Assembly (NCBI RefSeq): GCF_011799805.1
Contig: NZ_WXUB01000004.1
Location: 372,001 to 436,000 of the forward strand
DNA: 64,000 nucleotides
Source of the DNA: Maribellus sediminis
Lineage (GTDB): Bacteria > Bacteroidota > Bacteroidia > Bacteroidales > Prolixibacteraceae
Reading direction: 5' to 3'
Part shown: positions 9,888 through 18,600 of the stretch, piece after piece
How the letters are laid out: each line of letters begins with the position of its first letter
Numbering within the stretch: the stretch's first letter is position 1
Translations under genes and position numbers: made by a program
The notes under the pieces: generated by a model
Seen by the model: the letters and a program-made list of their open reading frames with translations, nothing else
The model's database searches: none
What the model was told of the DNA's origin: nothing

Positions 9888-11525
9888 ATGAAGATGAAAT
9901 TTCTAAAATATAGTACAGGCGTTGCAAGTTTAATTTTAATACTTTTTACTTCTTGTAACGAGTTGGATTTAGCTCCGACAAACAAGTTTACGGAAGCCAA
10001 CTATTGGACCTCGCCCGAAAAAGCCAACATGGTTTTAAACATGGCCTACAGTCAAATGTATAATTCAGGCTATTTCTTCTCTACCGAAGCGCTCAGCGAT
10101 AACATTTATGAAGGTCGTGGTGCCAGTTCAGAGAAAATAATTTCAGCCGGTCAGGCTGATGCATCCAACAACCGTTTTCAAAACGAATGGAGAGATTGTT
10201 ATGCCGGAATTAAAACATGCCATACTTTTCTTGAAAACGTTGATCGTGTTGAAGGTATGAACGAAGACCTGAAAGCCAGGATGAATGCCGAAGCACGTTT
10301 TATCAGGGCTTACCTGTATTTCCGTTTAACTACCTGGTACGGCGATGTTCCATTATTTGAAACCGATATCACACTGGACGAATCGAAAGAGATTGCACGT
10401 ACTTCGCACGCGGATGTATTGGCTTTCATAAGAAGCGAGCTTGATGCAGTTGCCGCTGTATTGCCAACAAACGAAGAATACAGCGAAGAAGATAACGGCA
10501 GAATTACTTCAGGTGCTGCTATTGCACTTAAAGCAAGAACTTACTTGTACAGTAACGACTGGCAAAATGTGGTAAGTACCTGCGAACAGTTGATTAATTC
10601 TGATCAGTATGGTTCATACAGTTTGTTCCCTTCATACGAAGGCATCTTTCTTCCTGAAAATGAGTACAACGAAGAGGTAATACTTGATTTGGGTTATGTA
10701 CCGTCGTTGCGCACCTGGGGAGAATACTTTGATTACGCGCCGTTATCAGTAGGAGCCCGCGTAAACCAAATGTCACCAACACAGGAATTGGTTGATGATT
10801 ATTTAATGACAAACGGAAGAACCATTAATGATGCAAATTCGGGATACGACGAAAATGATCCGTATGCACGTCGCGACCCGCGTTTGACAGCAACCGTGGT
10901 GTATCACGAATTTCCATGGCGCTTGCCCGACGGAACGATTCAGACCATTTACATTAAGCCGGGTACTGCACCCGACGAATCGGCCGCAGTGGATGAGTAC
11001 AAAGGTCAGGGTACCAACTCAACATCAACAGGGTATTACATGCGTAAGCACTACGATCCACAAGCTTTGGCATCGTTTACTTCAGGCCTGAACCTGATTC
11101 TGATTCGTTATGCCGACGTACTGCTAATGTATGCCGAGGCTAAAAACGAACTGAACCAGATGGACGAGAATGTTTGGAACAGTACAATTAAAGCATTGCG
11201 CGAGCGTGCCGGATTTACTGATGCCAGCGCATTGAATTTCGATGCTTCGTTGAGCCAGGCTGATCTGCGTGAGACTATTCGCCGCGAACGTCGTGTGGAA
11301 CTGGCTTTGGAGGGATTACGCGTTTTTGATATCCGTCGTTGGGAAATTGCAGAGAACGTCCTTAGCGGAAATCCTCACGGTGCCCGGTATGGCGATCCAA
11401 GTATCGACAACGGTTATATCAGGCTTGATGTTCGTTCATTTAATCCGGAAAGAGATTATTTGTGGGCGGTTCCTCAATCGCAAAAAGATTTAAATCCAAA
11501 TCTCGGACAAAATCCGGGTTACTAA
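9888..11525 (+). CDS. SusD/RagB-type surface glycan-binding lipoprotein
   Basis: 545-aa lipoprotein that caps the SusC pore and binds glycan at the cell surface. The signal ends in a lipobox (LILFTSC, cysteine about residue 23) followed by NELDLAPTNKFTEANYWTS. TPR-like helical segments include AEARFIRAYLYFRLTTWYGDVPLF, and the C-terminal RRERRVELALEGLRVFDIRRW with the closing YLWAVPQSQKDLNPNLGQNPGY is the classic SusD ending. Length is normal for the family. It is co-transcribed with susC (11 bp gap) and followed after 18 bp by a SusE-like gene. Ligand is inferred as alpha-mannan from the enzyme set. Confidence 0.95.
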   Translation: MKMKFLKYSTGVASLILILFTSCNELDLAPTNKFTEANYWTSPEKANMVLNMAYSQMYNSGYFFSTEALSDNIYEGRGASSEKIISAGQADASNNRFQNEWRDCYAGIKTCHTFLENVDRVEGMNEDLKARMNAEARFIRAYLYFRLTTWYGDVPLFETDITLDESKEIARTSHADVLAFIRSELDAVAAVLPTNEEYSEEDNGRITSGAAIALKARTYLYSNDWQNVVSTCEQLINSDQYGSYSLFPSYEGIFLPENEYNEEVILDLGYVPSLRTWGEYFDYAPLSVGARVNQMSPTQELVDDYLMTNGRTINDANSGYDENDPYARRDPRLTATVVYHEFPWRLPDGTIQTIYIKPGTAPDESAAVDEYKGQGTNSTSTGYYMRKHYDPQALASFTSGLNLILIRYADVLLMYAEAKNELNQMDENVWNSTIKALRERAGFTDASALNFDASLSQADLRETIRRERRVELALEGLRVFDIRRWEIAENVLSGNPHGARYGDPSIDNGYIRLDVRSFNPERDYLWAVPQSQKDLNPNLGQNPGY

Positions 11526-11543
11526 TTTCAGGTGAATCAATAA

Positions 11544-12713
11544 ATGAAAAATAAAAACAAACATATATCGATTATGAAAACTCTAATTATAAAATTAACC
11601 ATTTTAACTTCTTTGCTTATCGCATTTGTAGGATGTGAAGATGAGGGATTAAGAGATACACGTGTAACTGCTGTTAAAACGTTATATGAACCTGCCGATA
11701 ACAAAGTGATCGTACTGCAAACTTCGGCTTCGGCTTCTGAATATTTTGAGTGGGAGCCTGCAAAAGCTGAAGACAGCGGAATGGTACTTTACGAAGTGGC
11801 TTTTGATGTTGAAGGCGGCGATTTCTCAGCACCCATTTACAGAATGGCTTCTGATAATAACGGCGGATATAACCACGCTACAATCACCCACAAACAATTA
11901 AATAAAATTGGTGCACTGGCCGGAATCGGTTCGGCTGAAACCGGAAAAATCATCTGGACTGTTTTCTCTTCAAAAGGTATTAACGATTTGAAAGGAGAGG
12001 AAGTGCGCACAATGGAAATTACCCGCCTGGCAGGTTTTGCCGATGTGCCAGTTGATGTTTATGTTACCGGTGCCGGATCAGAAGGTGGCAGCAATTTGGC
12101 CAACGCAAGCATTATGAAAGGACTTGCTCCGGGCGAATTTGAGATTTACACCAAACTTACTGCCGGCGAAGCCTATTATTTTACCGATGCAAATTCAGGA
12201 GATACACGTCAGTTCTATATCGAGAATGGTGTAATAAAAGAAGGTGCTTCAACTGGTACAGTGGACAAAACAGCTGTTTACCGCATCAACATTGATTTTA
12301 ACGTTGGTTCGGTAGTTATGACCGAAATTGTGGACTTCCAGTTGCATTTTGCGCCAACCGATGAGTTCCTGTTCTCGTTAGAGTACCAGGGCGGTGGTAT
12401 TTTCAAAGCCAGCAACCAGGCGCTTGAATTCAAGCAGGAAGGTTGGGGACGCGATGAGCGTTACAAATTCAGAATGACCATAAAAGATGCCGATGGTAAC
12501 GATGCTTACGAATGGTGGGGTACGCTGAATCCAACTGATGGCAGACCAACAGGAAATGAAGAATATTACTATATGACAGTTGTTCCTGAATCAAGATGGG
12601 ACGACAAGTGGAAATTTGACGGAATTATGGATATGGCCTACATCGATGTAATTGCCTATTTCTGGGCAGAAGGACCATATACACACAATGTTATTAAAGT
12701 AGGTGATCAATAG
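11544..12713 (+). CDS. SusE-like outer-membrane glycan-binding lipoprotein
   Basis: 389-aa lipoprotein in the usual SusE/SusF position. The signal peptide ends at a lipobox (LLIAFVGC, cysteine at about residue 32 from the first ATG). A second ATG at 11574 would give a more standard signal peptide (MKTLIIKLTILTSLL), so either start is possible. After the cysteine come Ig-like beta-sandwich segments with a SusE-type start (TLYEPADNKVIVLQTSASASEYFEWEPA), and a tryptophan-rich C-terminal half (EFKQEGWGRDERYKF, EWWGTLNPTDGRPTG) typical of SusE/F carbohydrate-binding domains. A strong terminator hairpin follows 16 bp after the stop, separating binding/transport genes from the enzymes. Confidence 0.82.
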   Translation: MKNKNKHISIMKTLIIKLTILTSLLIAFVGCEDEGLRDTRVTAVKTLYEPADNKVIVLQTSASASEYFEWEPAKAEDSGMVLYEVAFDVEGGDFSAPIYRMASDNNGGYNHATITHKQLNKIGALAGIGSAETGKIIWTVFSSKGINDLKGEEVRTMEITRLAGFADVPVDVYVTGAGSEGGSNLANASIMKGLAPGEFEIYTKLTAGEAYYFTDANSGDTRQFYIENGVIKEGASTGTVDKTAVYRINIDFNVGSVVMTEIVDFQLHFAPTDEFLFSLEYQGGGIFKASNQALEFKQEGWGRDERYKFRMTIKDADGNDAYEWWGTLNPTDGRPTGNEEYYYMTVVPESRWDDKWKFDGIMDMAYIDVIAYFWAEGPYTHNVIKVGDQ

Positions 12714-12729
12714 AATAGAGTTAAGGTAG

Positions 12730-12768
12730 AACTGGGGCAGGGGCAACCCTGTCTCAGTTAATTTTTTT
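12730..12768 (+). terminator. rho-independent terminator/attenuator between susE and the enzyme genes
   Basis: A 13-bp stem (arms 12730-12742 and 12747-12759, two G-U pairs) closes on a GCAA tetraloop and is followed by a run of seven T (12762-12768). Position inside the locus suggests partial termination, giving more SusCDE transcript than enzyme transcript. Confidence 0.85.
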
Positions 12769-12780
12769 AGCAGGCGAAGA

Positions 12781-13926
12781 ATGAATAAGAAACTGATTTT
12801 TTTAGTGATGGTAGGCCTGATTGTTTTTCAGGCATGTGAGAAGGATGAAACTGATCCTGGAAATGATGGAAAAGAAGAAACTGCAATAAACTGGGCGGCT
12901 GCCGCTGATAGCAGTAGTTCATCGTTTATTTATTCATACTGGAATCCGGCAGATGCATATTTTCATTACAATAACCTGAATAATACCGATTTTCATTACT
13001 GGCCGCAGGCTCATGCGCTGGATGTTGTCATTGATGCCTACGAAAGAACGGGGGATAATTTATACCTGACTACCATAAACGATTGGTACGAAGGTGTAAA
13101 AGCCAAAAACGGCAACACATTTTTCAATGTATATTACGACGATATGGAATGGAATGCCCTTGCCATGTTGCGCGCCTATAATGCAACCAACCAGGAGCGT
13201 TATAAAACAGCTGCCGTTTCGGTCTGGGATGATATAAAAACCGGTTGGAATGACAATGCTGGCGGTGGTATCTCCTGGAAAAAGGATCAGCCTTACAGCA
13301 AAAACGCCTGTTCAAACGGGCCGGCCTGTATTCTGGCCGCACGTCTTTATCAGCAGTTTAATGATGCAGCGGATAAAGATTGGGCATTAAAAATTTACAA
13401 CTGGGAAAAGGAATACCTGTTTAATCCGGCCAACGGAGCAGTATACGATAACATTAACAGCCGCACCGGAGAAATACAAAAGGCTTGGATTTTTACCTAT
13501 AACCAGGGAACTTTTCTGGGATCGGCACTGGAGCTTTATAACATCACGGGCGAAAAAAGTTATTTAAACGATGCCCAAAAAGCCGCCGATTATACGCTAA
13601 ATACGCTTGTAAATAGCAACGATCGTTTATTAAAAGACGAAGGTGCCGGCGATGGTGGTTTGTTCAAGGGAATATTTGTACGCTATTTCACACAACTCAT
13701 TCTCCATCCTGATTTATCAGACGGTACACGGAACCGCTACCTGCAATTTCTGAAATACAATGCAGAAAAACTGTGGCAGGAAGGAACCGATAAGAATAAA
13801 TTGCTTTACGGTACTTACTGGAGAAACAAACCGGGAAGCACCAGCGATTTAACCACGCAAACCAGTGGTGCCATGTTAATTGAAGCCGCCGCTTTGCTTG
13901 AAGCCGAAGGATTGATAACTCCTTAA
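12781..13926 (+). CDS. GH76 endo-alpha-1,6-mannanase lipoprotein
   Basis: 381-aa lipoprotein (lipobox LIVFQAC, cysteine about residue 19) predicted to cleave the alpha-1,6-mannan backbone at the cell surface or in the periplasm. The (alpha/alpha)6-barrel of GH76 is recognisable: NTDFHYWPQAHALDVVIDAYE near residue 75, the paired catalytic aspartates in FNVYYDDMEWNALAMLRAYN (about 115-135), GGGISWKKDQPYSKNACSNGP, and KAWIFTYNQGTFLGSALELY. Length is standard for a single-domain GH76. It starts 12 bp after the T-run of the preceding terminator, so it depends on read-through or a nearby promoter. A degenerate signal-peptide ORF and a second GH76-like gene follow. Confidence 0.93.
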   Translation: MNKKLIFLVMVGLIVFQACEKDETDPGNDGKEETAINWAAAADSSSSSFIYSYWNPADAYFHYNNLNNTDFHYWPQAHALDVVIDAYERTGDNLYLTTINDWYEGVKAKNGNTFFNVYYDDMEWNALAMLRAYNATNQERYKTAAVSVWDDIKTGWNDNAGGGISWKKDQPYSKNACSNGPACILAARLYQQFNDAADKDWALKIYNWEKEYLFNPANGAVYDNINSRTGEIQKAWIFTYNQGTFLGSALELYNITGEKSYLNDAQKAADYTLNTLVNSNDRLLKDEGAGDGGLFKGIFVRYFTQLILHPDLSDGTRNRYLQFLKYNAEKLWQEGTDKNKLLYGTYWRNKPGSTSDLTTQTSGAMLIEAAALLEAEGLITP

Positions 13927-14019
13927 ATGGATTTAGCTTGTAGAAAAGCAAGTTCAGATCAAGAAACCAGGCTCTTTTTACAACCCGGGGTAAGTGAATC
14001 GTTATAGCAGAGACTAAGT

Positions 14020-14094
14020 TTGAAGGCTGCGAAAGTATTGTTTGTTTATGTAATTTTAATTGCATTTTGTCAATCTGCAACTGCTCAAATTTAG
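14020..14094 (+). pseudogene. orphan signal-peptide ORF (24 aa), probable remnant of a lost secreted protein
   Basis: In the 187-bp gap after GH76, a TTG-initiated frame encodes a perfect type I signal peptide: KAAK, a hydrophobic core (VLFVYVILIAFC) and the cleavage-like SATAQ, then a TAG two codons later. The preceding in-frame stop is at 14005. The next gene brings its own signal peptide in another frame 20 bp downstream. The simplest reading is a fossil of a deleted exported protein or of an earlier 5' end of the next gene; a short leader peptide is the alternative. There is no homology evidence. Confidence 0.45.
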
Positions 14095-14113
14095 TAAGAA
14101 AATATAATTGGAA

Positions 14114-16516
14114 ATGATATCAAAAGATATGTTAAGGTCAGTAATGATTGGAATCGCGGCATTGGTATTTGTTTTATATTCAGGACATTCAAATGCTCAG
14201 TCATATGTTTTGAAATTCAATACCTCTGAGCCGGAAAGTTACATCGATTGCGGAACTTTTGATGAATATATTTCCGGTGATTTTACTATCGAAACCCGAA
14301 TGTATATCGACAGTTGGGCAGGAAACTACATACTTGCCGATGAATCGTGGAGCACTGCTTCCGGGGCGGTTGGATTTGCTTTACGCTTTAATTCAAGCGG
14401 AAACGTGGAAATGAATGTGGGAACCGGAGAGTGGGAATCCGTTACAAGTACAGGAAACCAGCTCAAAACCGGCAGATGGCAACATGTAGCTGTTTCGGTG
14501 AGTACCGATAATAAAGTGAAAATTTTTATCGACGGTATTTTGGTTGGCAACGGAAACCTGAGTAAACCAATGATTGCATCGGGAACCCATATTTTTATGG
14601 GCGAAGGCTCGATGTGGAAAGACCGACGTTTGGATGGTAAATTATCCGATTTCAGAATTTGGAATACAGCACGAACAGCAGAAGAAATTAACTTAAATAA
14701 AGCCATTCAACTCAATGGCAACGAAGATGGCCTGGTAGCCAACTGGCTGTTGAATGAAGGACAGGGTGATTCCATTATGGATCTAACGTCACAGCATAAT
14801 CTGAAAAGAGGGACCGGAACTGAATGGGGGCAAAAAGACAATATTCAGGTTGATGGAAGTCTGAAAATACTGGAAAGTGGAAAAGACTCTGTTTTGCTTA
14901 GTGTTGCCGGCGAAGTTGTAAGCAATTGGAGCGTGACTAATGCCGAAATCCCCGGCGAATTCTCATTCAGAAAAGTAGACGACCATTCTGCTTACCTGGT
15001 TTATAGAGCAGAAACTTCAGACTATCAGAACGATACAATTTCAATTAAAGCAACAACTGCTGATGCCACTGAAATTGAGGCGGTAGTGTTGGTTGATTTA
15101 TACGATAACAAATACCAGTATTTTGGCGAAAAACTATTAGATAAAATTCATGATGAGTTTTATAATAAAAACAATGGTTTGTATGCCGAATCAATCGATG
15201 CTTCTTCGAATTTTGTTCAGGGAACAAGCTTTGTTTGGCCGGCTTCTCACATGTTACGGGCATTAACAAATGCATGGAAACTAAATCCTGAAAAATACGA
15301 AAGGCTTCTGTTTAATTACCTCTCGGCTATCGATACGTACAAAGTAACAAAGGCGGGAAGAACTGGTTATGCTGTTTTGCCGGGAAATACAGGAACGCGT
15401 TTTTACGACGATAACGGACAGCTTATGATGCCATTTACGATGATTTATGATCTGGATCAGAACAGCACAGTGCTTGGAAATCTGAAAGTAGCCTACGAGT
15501 TTAACAATGAAATTCGCGACAGTCGCTACGCCATTCCGCAACACGAAGATCAACTTGGCTTTGGAATGTTATTTTCCATGTCGGTTAATTATACCAGTTA
15601 CGCCGCTGCCAAATTGTATCAGTATACAGACGAAACCCGATACCTGAACGAAGCGTTGACTTATTACGAGTTGGAGAATGATTTTTCGGTAAAAATTAAA
15701 GATTCGAACACAAAACTGTTTAACCAGGCCAGTTATTACCAAAACGGCAGCTGGTCGCTGAATGGTATTATAAATGGAAACACGGTTCGTGGTGGTGGTT
15801 ACCGCGCCTACCAAACCACGGTTGTTATTCAAAATGCTATTCTTTTGTATCAGTTAACAAACGAACAAAAATACCTTGATGATGCCCACGAAATGATGAA
15901 CAGTTGTATCAATCATTGGTACAAACAGGGACAAGGCTTAAGCGAGATTTCGTTTTGGGGTGGCGACGATATGATTGATGCTTTGCTGGATTTGTACCGC
16001 GAAACGGCGGATGATAGATTTTATACCATTGCGGCCGATATTATGGATTTTTTAAGTGCCTACAACAGAGATAAGAGTGGTTACTACGCAAGTAGCTATA
16101 ACGATGTGGATGGAAAATGGAATCTGAACAGAATAAACGAAAATCCTTCAGAAATCGGTATGATGGGGCAGGCTGCTGCTGCTTCTTCGTTTTTAAATGT
16201 TGCTTACAGCACTTTAAATCCGGTTACTGATGTTGACGAAATTGAAATTCCCGAAAAAAGACAAATGCTAACTATATTTCCCAACCCGGTTTTGGCGGGC
16301 GAGGAAATCAGCATTCATTTGCCGGAAAAAACAGAGACCGAATGTGATCTGTATTTGTATAACCAGGCGGGGCAGCTGATGCAAGCATTCAAATCAAAAG
16401 ATTTTTCAGATAGCGGGCAGATCTCTGTCTTACCGGAAATCAGGACTCCTGGAATTTATTTTATTCGAGTCATCACGGGAAGTAAGTCATATCAGGCAAA
16501 AGTAATTATGTACTGA
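14114..16516 (+). CDS. secreted LamG / GH76-like protein with T9SS sorting domain
   Basis: 800-aa exported protein. The ATG at 14114 (or 14129) precedes a signal peptide ending SNAQ; a TTG at 14108 is less likely. Residues about 25-230 form a LamG/concanavalin-type domain (DFTIETRMYIDSW, GRWQHVAVSVSTDNKVKIFIDG, LDGKLSDFRIWNTARTAEEI). Residues about 320-700 are an (alpha/alpha)6-barrel like GH76, with WPASHMLRALTNAW and the paired aspartates in TRFYDDNGQLMM (about residue 431), suggesting endo-mannanase or related activity. The last ~80 residues (LTIFPNPVLAGEEISIHLPE ... YLYNQAGQLM ... PGIYFIRVITG ... KVIMY) are a type A T9SS C-terminal sorting domain, so the enzyme should be secreted and anchored outside. 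The GH76 assignment is weaker than for the preceding gene. Confidence 0.8.
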   Translation: MISKDMLRSVMIGIAALVFVLYSGHSNAQSYVLKFNTSEPESYIDCGTFDEYISGDFTIETRMYIDSWAGNYILADESWSTASGAVGFALRFNSSGNVEMNVGTGEWESVTSTGNQLKTGRWQHVAVSVSTDNKVKIFIDGILVGNGNLSKPMIASGTHIFMGEGSMWKDRRLDGKLSDFRIWNTARTAEEINLNKAIQLNGNEDGLVANWLLNEGQGDSIMDLTSQHNLKRGTGTEWGQKDNIQVDGSLKILESGKDSVLLSVAGEVVSNWSVTNAEIPGEFSFRKVDDHSAYLVYRAETSDYQNDTISIKATTADATEIEAVVLVDLYDNKYQYFGEKLLDKIHDEFYNKNNGLYAESIDASSNFVQGTSFVWPASHMLRALTNAWKLNPEKYERLLFNYLSAIDTYKVTKAGRTGYAVLPGNTGTRFYDDNGQLMMPFTMIYDLDQNSTVLGNLKVAYEFNNEIRDSRYAIPQHEDQLGFGMLFSMSVNYTSYAAAKLYQYTDETRYLNEALTYYELENDFSVKIKDSNTKLFNQASYYQNGSWSLNGIINGNTVRGGGYRAYQTTVVIQNAILLYQLTNEQKYLDDAHEMMNSCINHWYKQGQGLSEISFWGGDDMIDALLDLYRETADDRFYTIAADIMDFLSAYNRDKSGYYASSYNDVDGKWNLNRINENPSEIGMMGQAAAASSFLNVAYSTLNPVTDVDEIEIPEKRQMLTIFPNPVLAGEEISIHLPEKTETECDLYLYNQAGQLMQAFKSKDFSDSGQISVLPEIRTPGIYFIRVITGSKSYQAKVIMY

Positions 16517-16565
16517 AAATGGATTAATCTGATGATGACGACTCAATTACCTAAATCAACTATAA

Positions 16566-18563
16566 ATGAAGCGATTAGATTTCAAACTAAAATTATTTAA
16601 GATTACGAAAGTATTTTTTGGCATTTTACTGGTTTGTCTGTTTTCCGGTTCTGCGATTGCCTGGGGAGGTATCGAAGAACTCACTTCTCCTGATAACAAT
16701 ATCAAGGTTCGAATTGAATTGGCCGACAGGATTTATTACTCGGTTAGTGCCAATAACTTTTTGTTGTTGGAAAAGAGCTACCTGGAGCTCCGGTTAAAAG
16801 ATCAGATTTTGGGTGAAAACCCGAAACTTACCACAAAAAAACGTAGTACCATTCAAGAGCAGATCAACCGTGAAATTCCATTGAAGAATGCCGTTGTTGA
16901 TAACCATTGCAATGTTCTTTTGTTAAAATTTAAAGGTGATTATTCTGTTGAATTCAGAGCTTACAATGATGGTGTTGCTTACCGTTTTATTACAAATAAG
17001 GACGACAAAGACATTGAAGTATTGGATGAAGCGGTTCATCTTCAGTTTCCTTCCACTTTCGATGCCGTGCTCTCACCGACACGTTCATTCAAAACTTCGT
17101 ACGAAATATCGTATGTTGAATCGAATACAGCTGACGCTGAAGGTTTGGAAAAAAGCACACTCCCTATTCTGATTGACAGTAAACAGCGTTTCAAGATTTT
17201 ATTTTCAGAAGCCGACCTGTTTGACTATCCATGTTTATTTATGAAAGGCGTTGAAGGAAATGCCATGAACAGTACATTCCCTAAATGTCCGATTGAATTT
17301 GGCGAAGATGGTGACCGTAGTTTGAAAATCGTAAAAGAAGCAGATTATATTGCAAAAACAACAGGCTCGCGTAGTTTCCCGTGGCGTGTTTTTATGATCA
17401 GTAGCGAAGACAAACAAATCTTCGAAAATGAAATGGTTTTCAAATTATCGCGGCCCAATGAATTGGGAAATGTTGATTGGATAAAACCAGGGCAGGTAAG
17501 TTGGGAATGGTGGCACGATGCACGTTTGTATAGGGTGGATTTTAAATCAGGATATAACCTGGATTCCTATAAATATTACATTGATTTTGCTTCTGATTTT
17601 GGCATTCCTTACATCATAATGGATGAAGGCTGGGCAAAATCTACCCGCGATCCCTATACTCCAAACCCCACAATCGATTTATTCAAGCTAATTGAATATG
17701 GAAAGACTAAAAATGTAAAAATTGTTTTGTGGTTAACATGGCTGACCGTTGAAAACAATATGGATTTATTTAAAACCTTCAGTGAATGGGGAATTGCCGG
17801 AGTTAAGATCGATTTTATGGACAGGAGCGATCAATGGATGGTAAACTACTACGAAAGAGTTGCACGTGAGGCTGCCAAATACCATCTTTTTGTTGATTAT
17901 CACGGATCTTTTAAACCGGCGGGGATGGAACGTGCCTTGCCAAATATTCTTTCCTATGAAGGTATCGTTGGCATGGAACAAAATATTGGTGGCGGACGGG
18001 CAACCACTAAGAATAACGCGTATCTCCCATTTATAAGAAATGCTGTTGGGCCTGCCGATTTTACTCCCGGAGCAATGAATTCTGTTCATCCCGAAGATTA
18101 TAAATCTACCCGGACAAACCCGGTTAGTATCGGTACACGTGCTTATCAACTGGCTTTGTACGTAACACTTGAAAGTGGAATTCAAATGCTGGCAGATAAT
18201 CCATTTTATTATTATCGTGAGCGGGAATGTACCGAATTTATTACCAGTGTTCCTGTTGTTTGGGACGAAACCCGTGTTTTACAGGCGAAAGCCGGAGAGT
18301 ACTTTGTGGTTGCCAGACGTAGTAAAAACAAATGGTTTATTGGTGCAATTACCGACACCAAAGAACGTAGCTTCAAATTAAATCTTGATTTTCTTAACGA
18401 TGGAGCTACTTACAAAATGACAGCTTTTCAAGATGGTGTAAACGCCAATGTTCAGGCTATGGATTATAAAAAAGTAACTAAGAATGTGAGCAGCGGAGAA
18501 ACGATTGAAATAGACCTGGCCAGAGACGGAGGTTGGGCTGCTGTAATTGAACAAGTAAAATAA
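16566..18563 (+). CDS. GH97 glycoside hydrolase, retaining type (probable alpha-galactosidase)
   Basis: 665-aa periplasmic enzyme with a signal peptide ending SAIA-W. The N-terminal beta-sandwich (ELTSPDNNIKVRIEL, FRAYNDGVAYRF) and the central TIM barrel with GQVSWEWWHDARLY, IIMDEGWAK, LWLTWLT and AGVKIDFMDRSDQWMVNYY are characteristic of GH97. The aspartate in VKIDFMDR occupies the nucleophile position used by retaining GH97 alpha-galactosidases, and SYEGIVGMEQ supplies the acid/base glutamate; inverting SusB-type enzymes lack that aspartate. This points to removal of alpha-galactose, sensible if the substrate is a galactosylated mannan; specificity is inferred. It starts 49 bp after the previous gene and is followed closely by GH92. 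Confidence 0.9.
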   Translation: MKRLDFKLKLFKITKVFFGILLVCLFSGSAIAWGGIEELTSPDNNIKVRIELADRIYYSVSANNFLLLEKSYLELRLKDQILGENPKLTTKKRSTIQEQINREIPLKNAVVDNHCNVLLLKFKGDYSVEFRAYNDGVAYRFITNKDDKDIEVLDEAVHLQFPSTFDAVLSPTRSFKTSYEISYVESNTADAEGLEKSTLPILIDSKQRFKILFSEADLFDYPCLFMKGVEGNAMNSTFPKCPIEFGEDGDRSLKIVKEADYIAKTTGSRSFPWRVFMISSEDKQIFENEMVFKLSRPNELGNVDWIKPGQVSWEWWHDARLYRVDFKSGYNLDSYKYYIDFASDFGIPYIIMDEGWAKSTRDPYTPNPTIDLFKLIEYGKTKNVKIVLWLTWLTVENNMDLFKTFSEWGIAGVKIDFMDRSDQWMVNYYERVAREAAKYHLFVDYHGSFKPAGMERALPNILSYEGIVGMEQNIGGGRATTKNNAYLPFIRNAVGPADFTPGAMNSVHPEDYKSTRTNPVSIGTRAYQLALYVTLESGIQMLADNPFYYYRERECTEFITSVPVVWDETRVLQAKAGEYFVVARRSKNKWFIGAITDTKERSFKLNLDFLNDGATYKMTAFQDGVNANVQAMDYKKVTKNVSSGETIEIDLARDGGWAAVIEQVK

Positions 18564-18600
18564 ATTGGAAATACATTATTTCATATTTGAACCAACTAAA

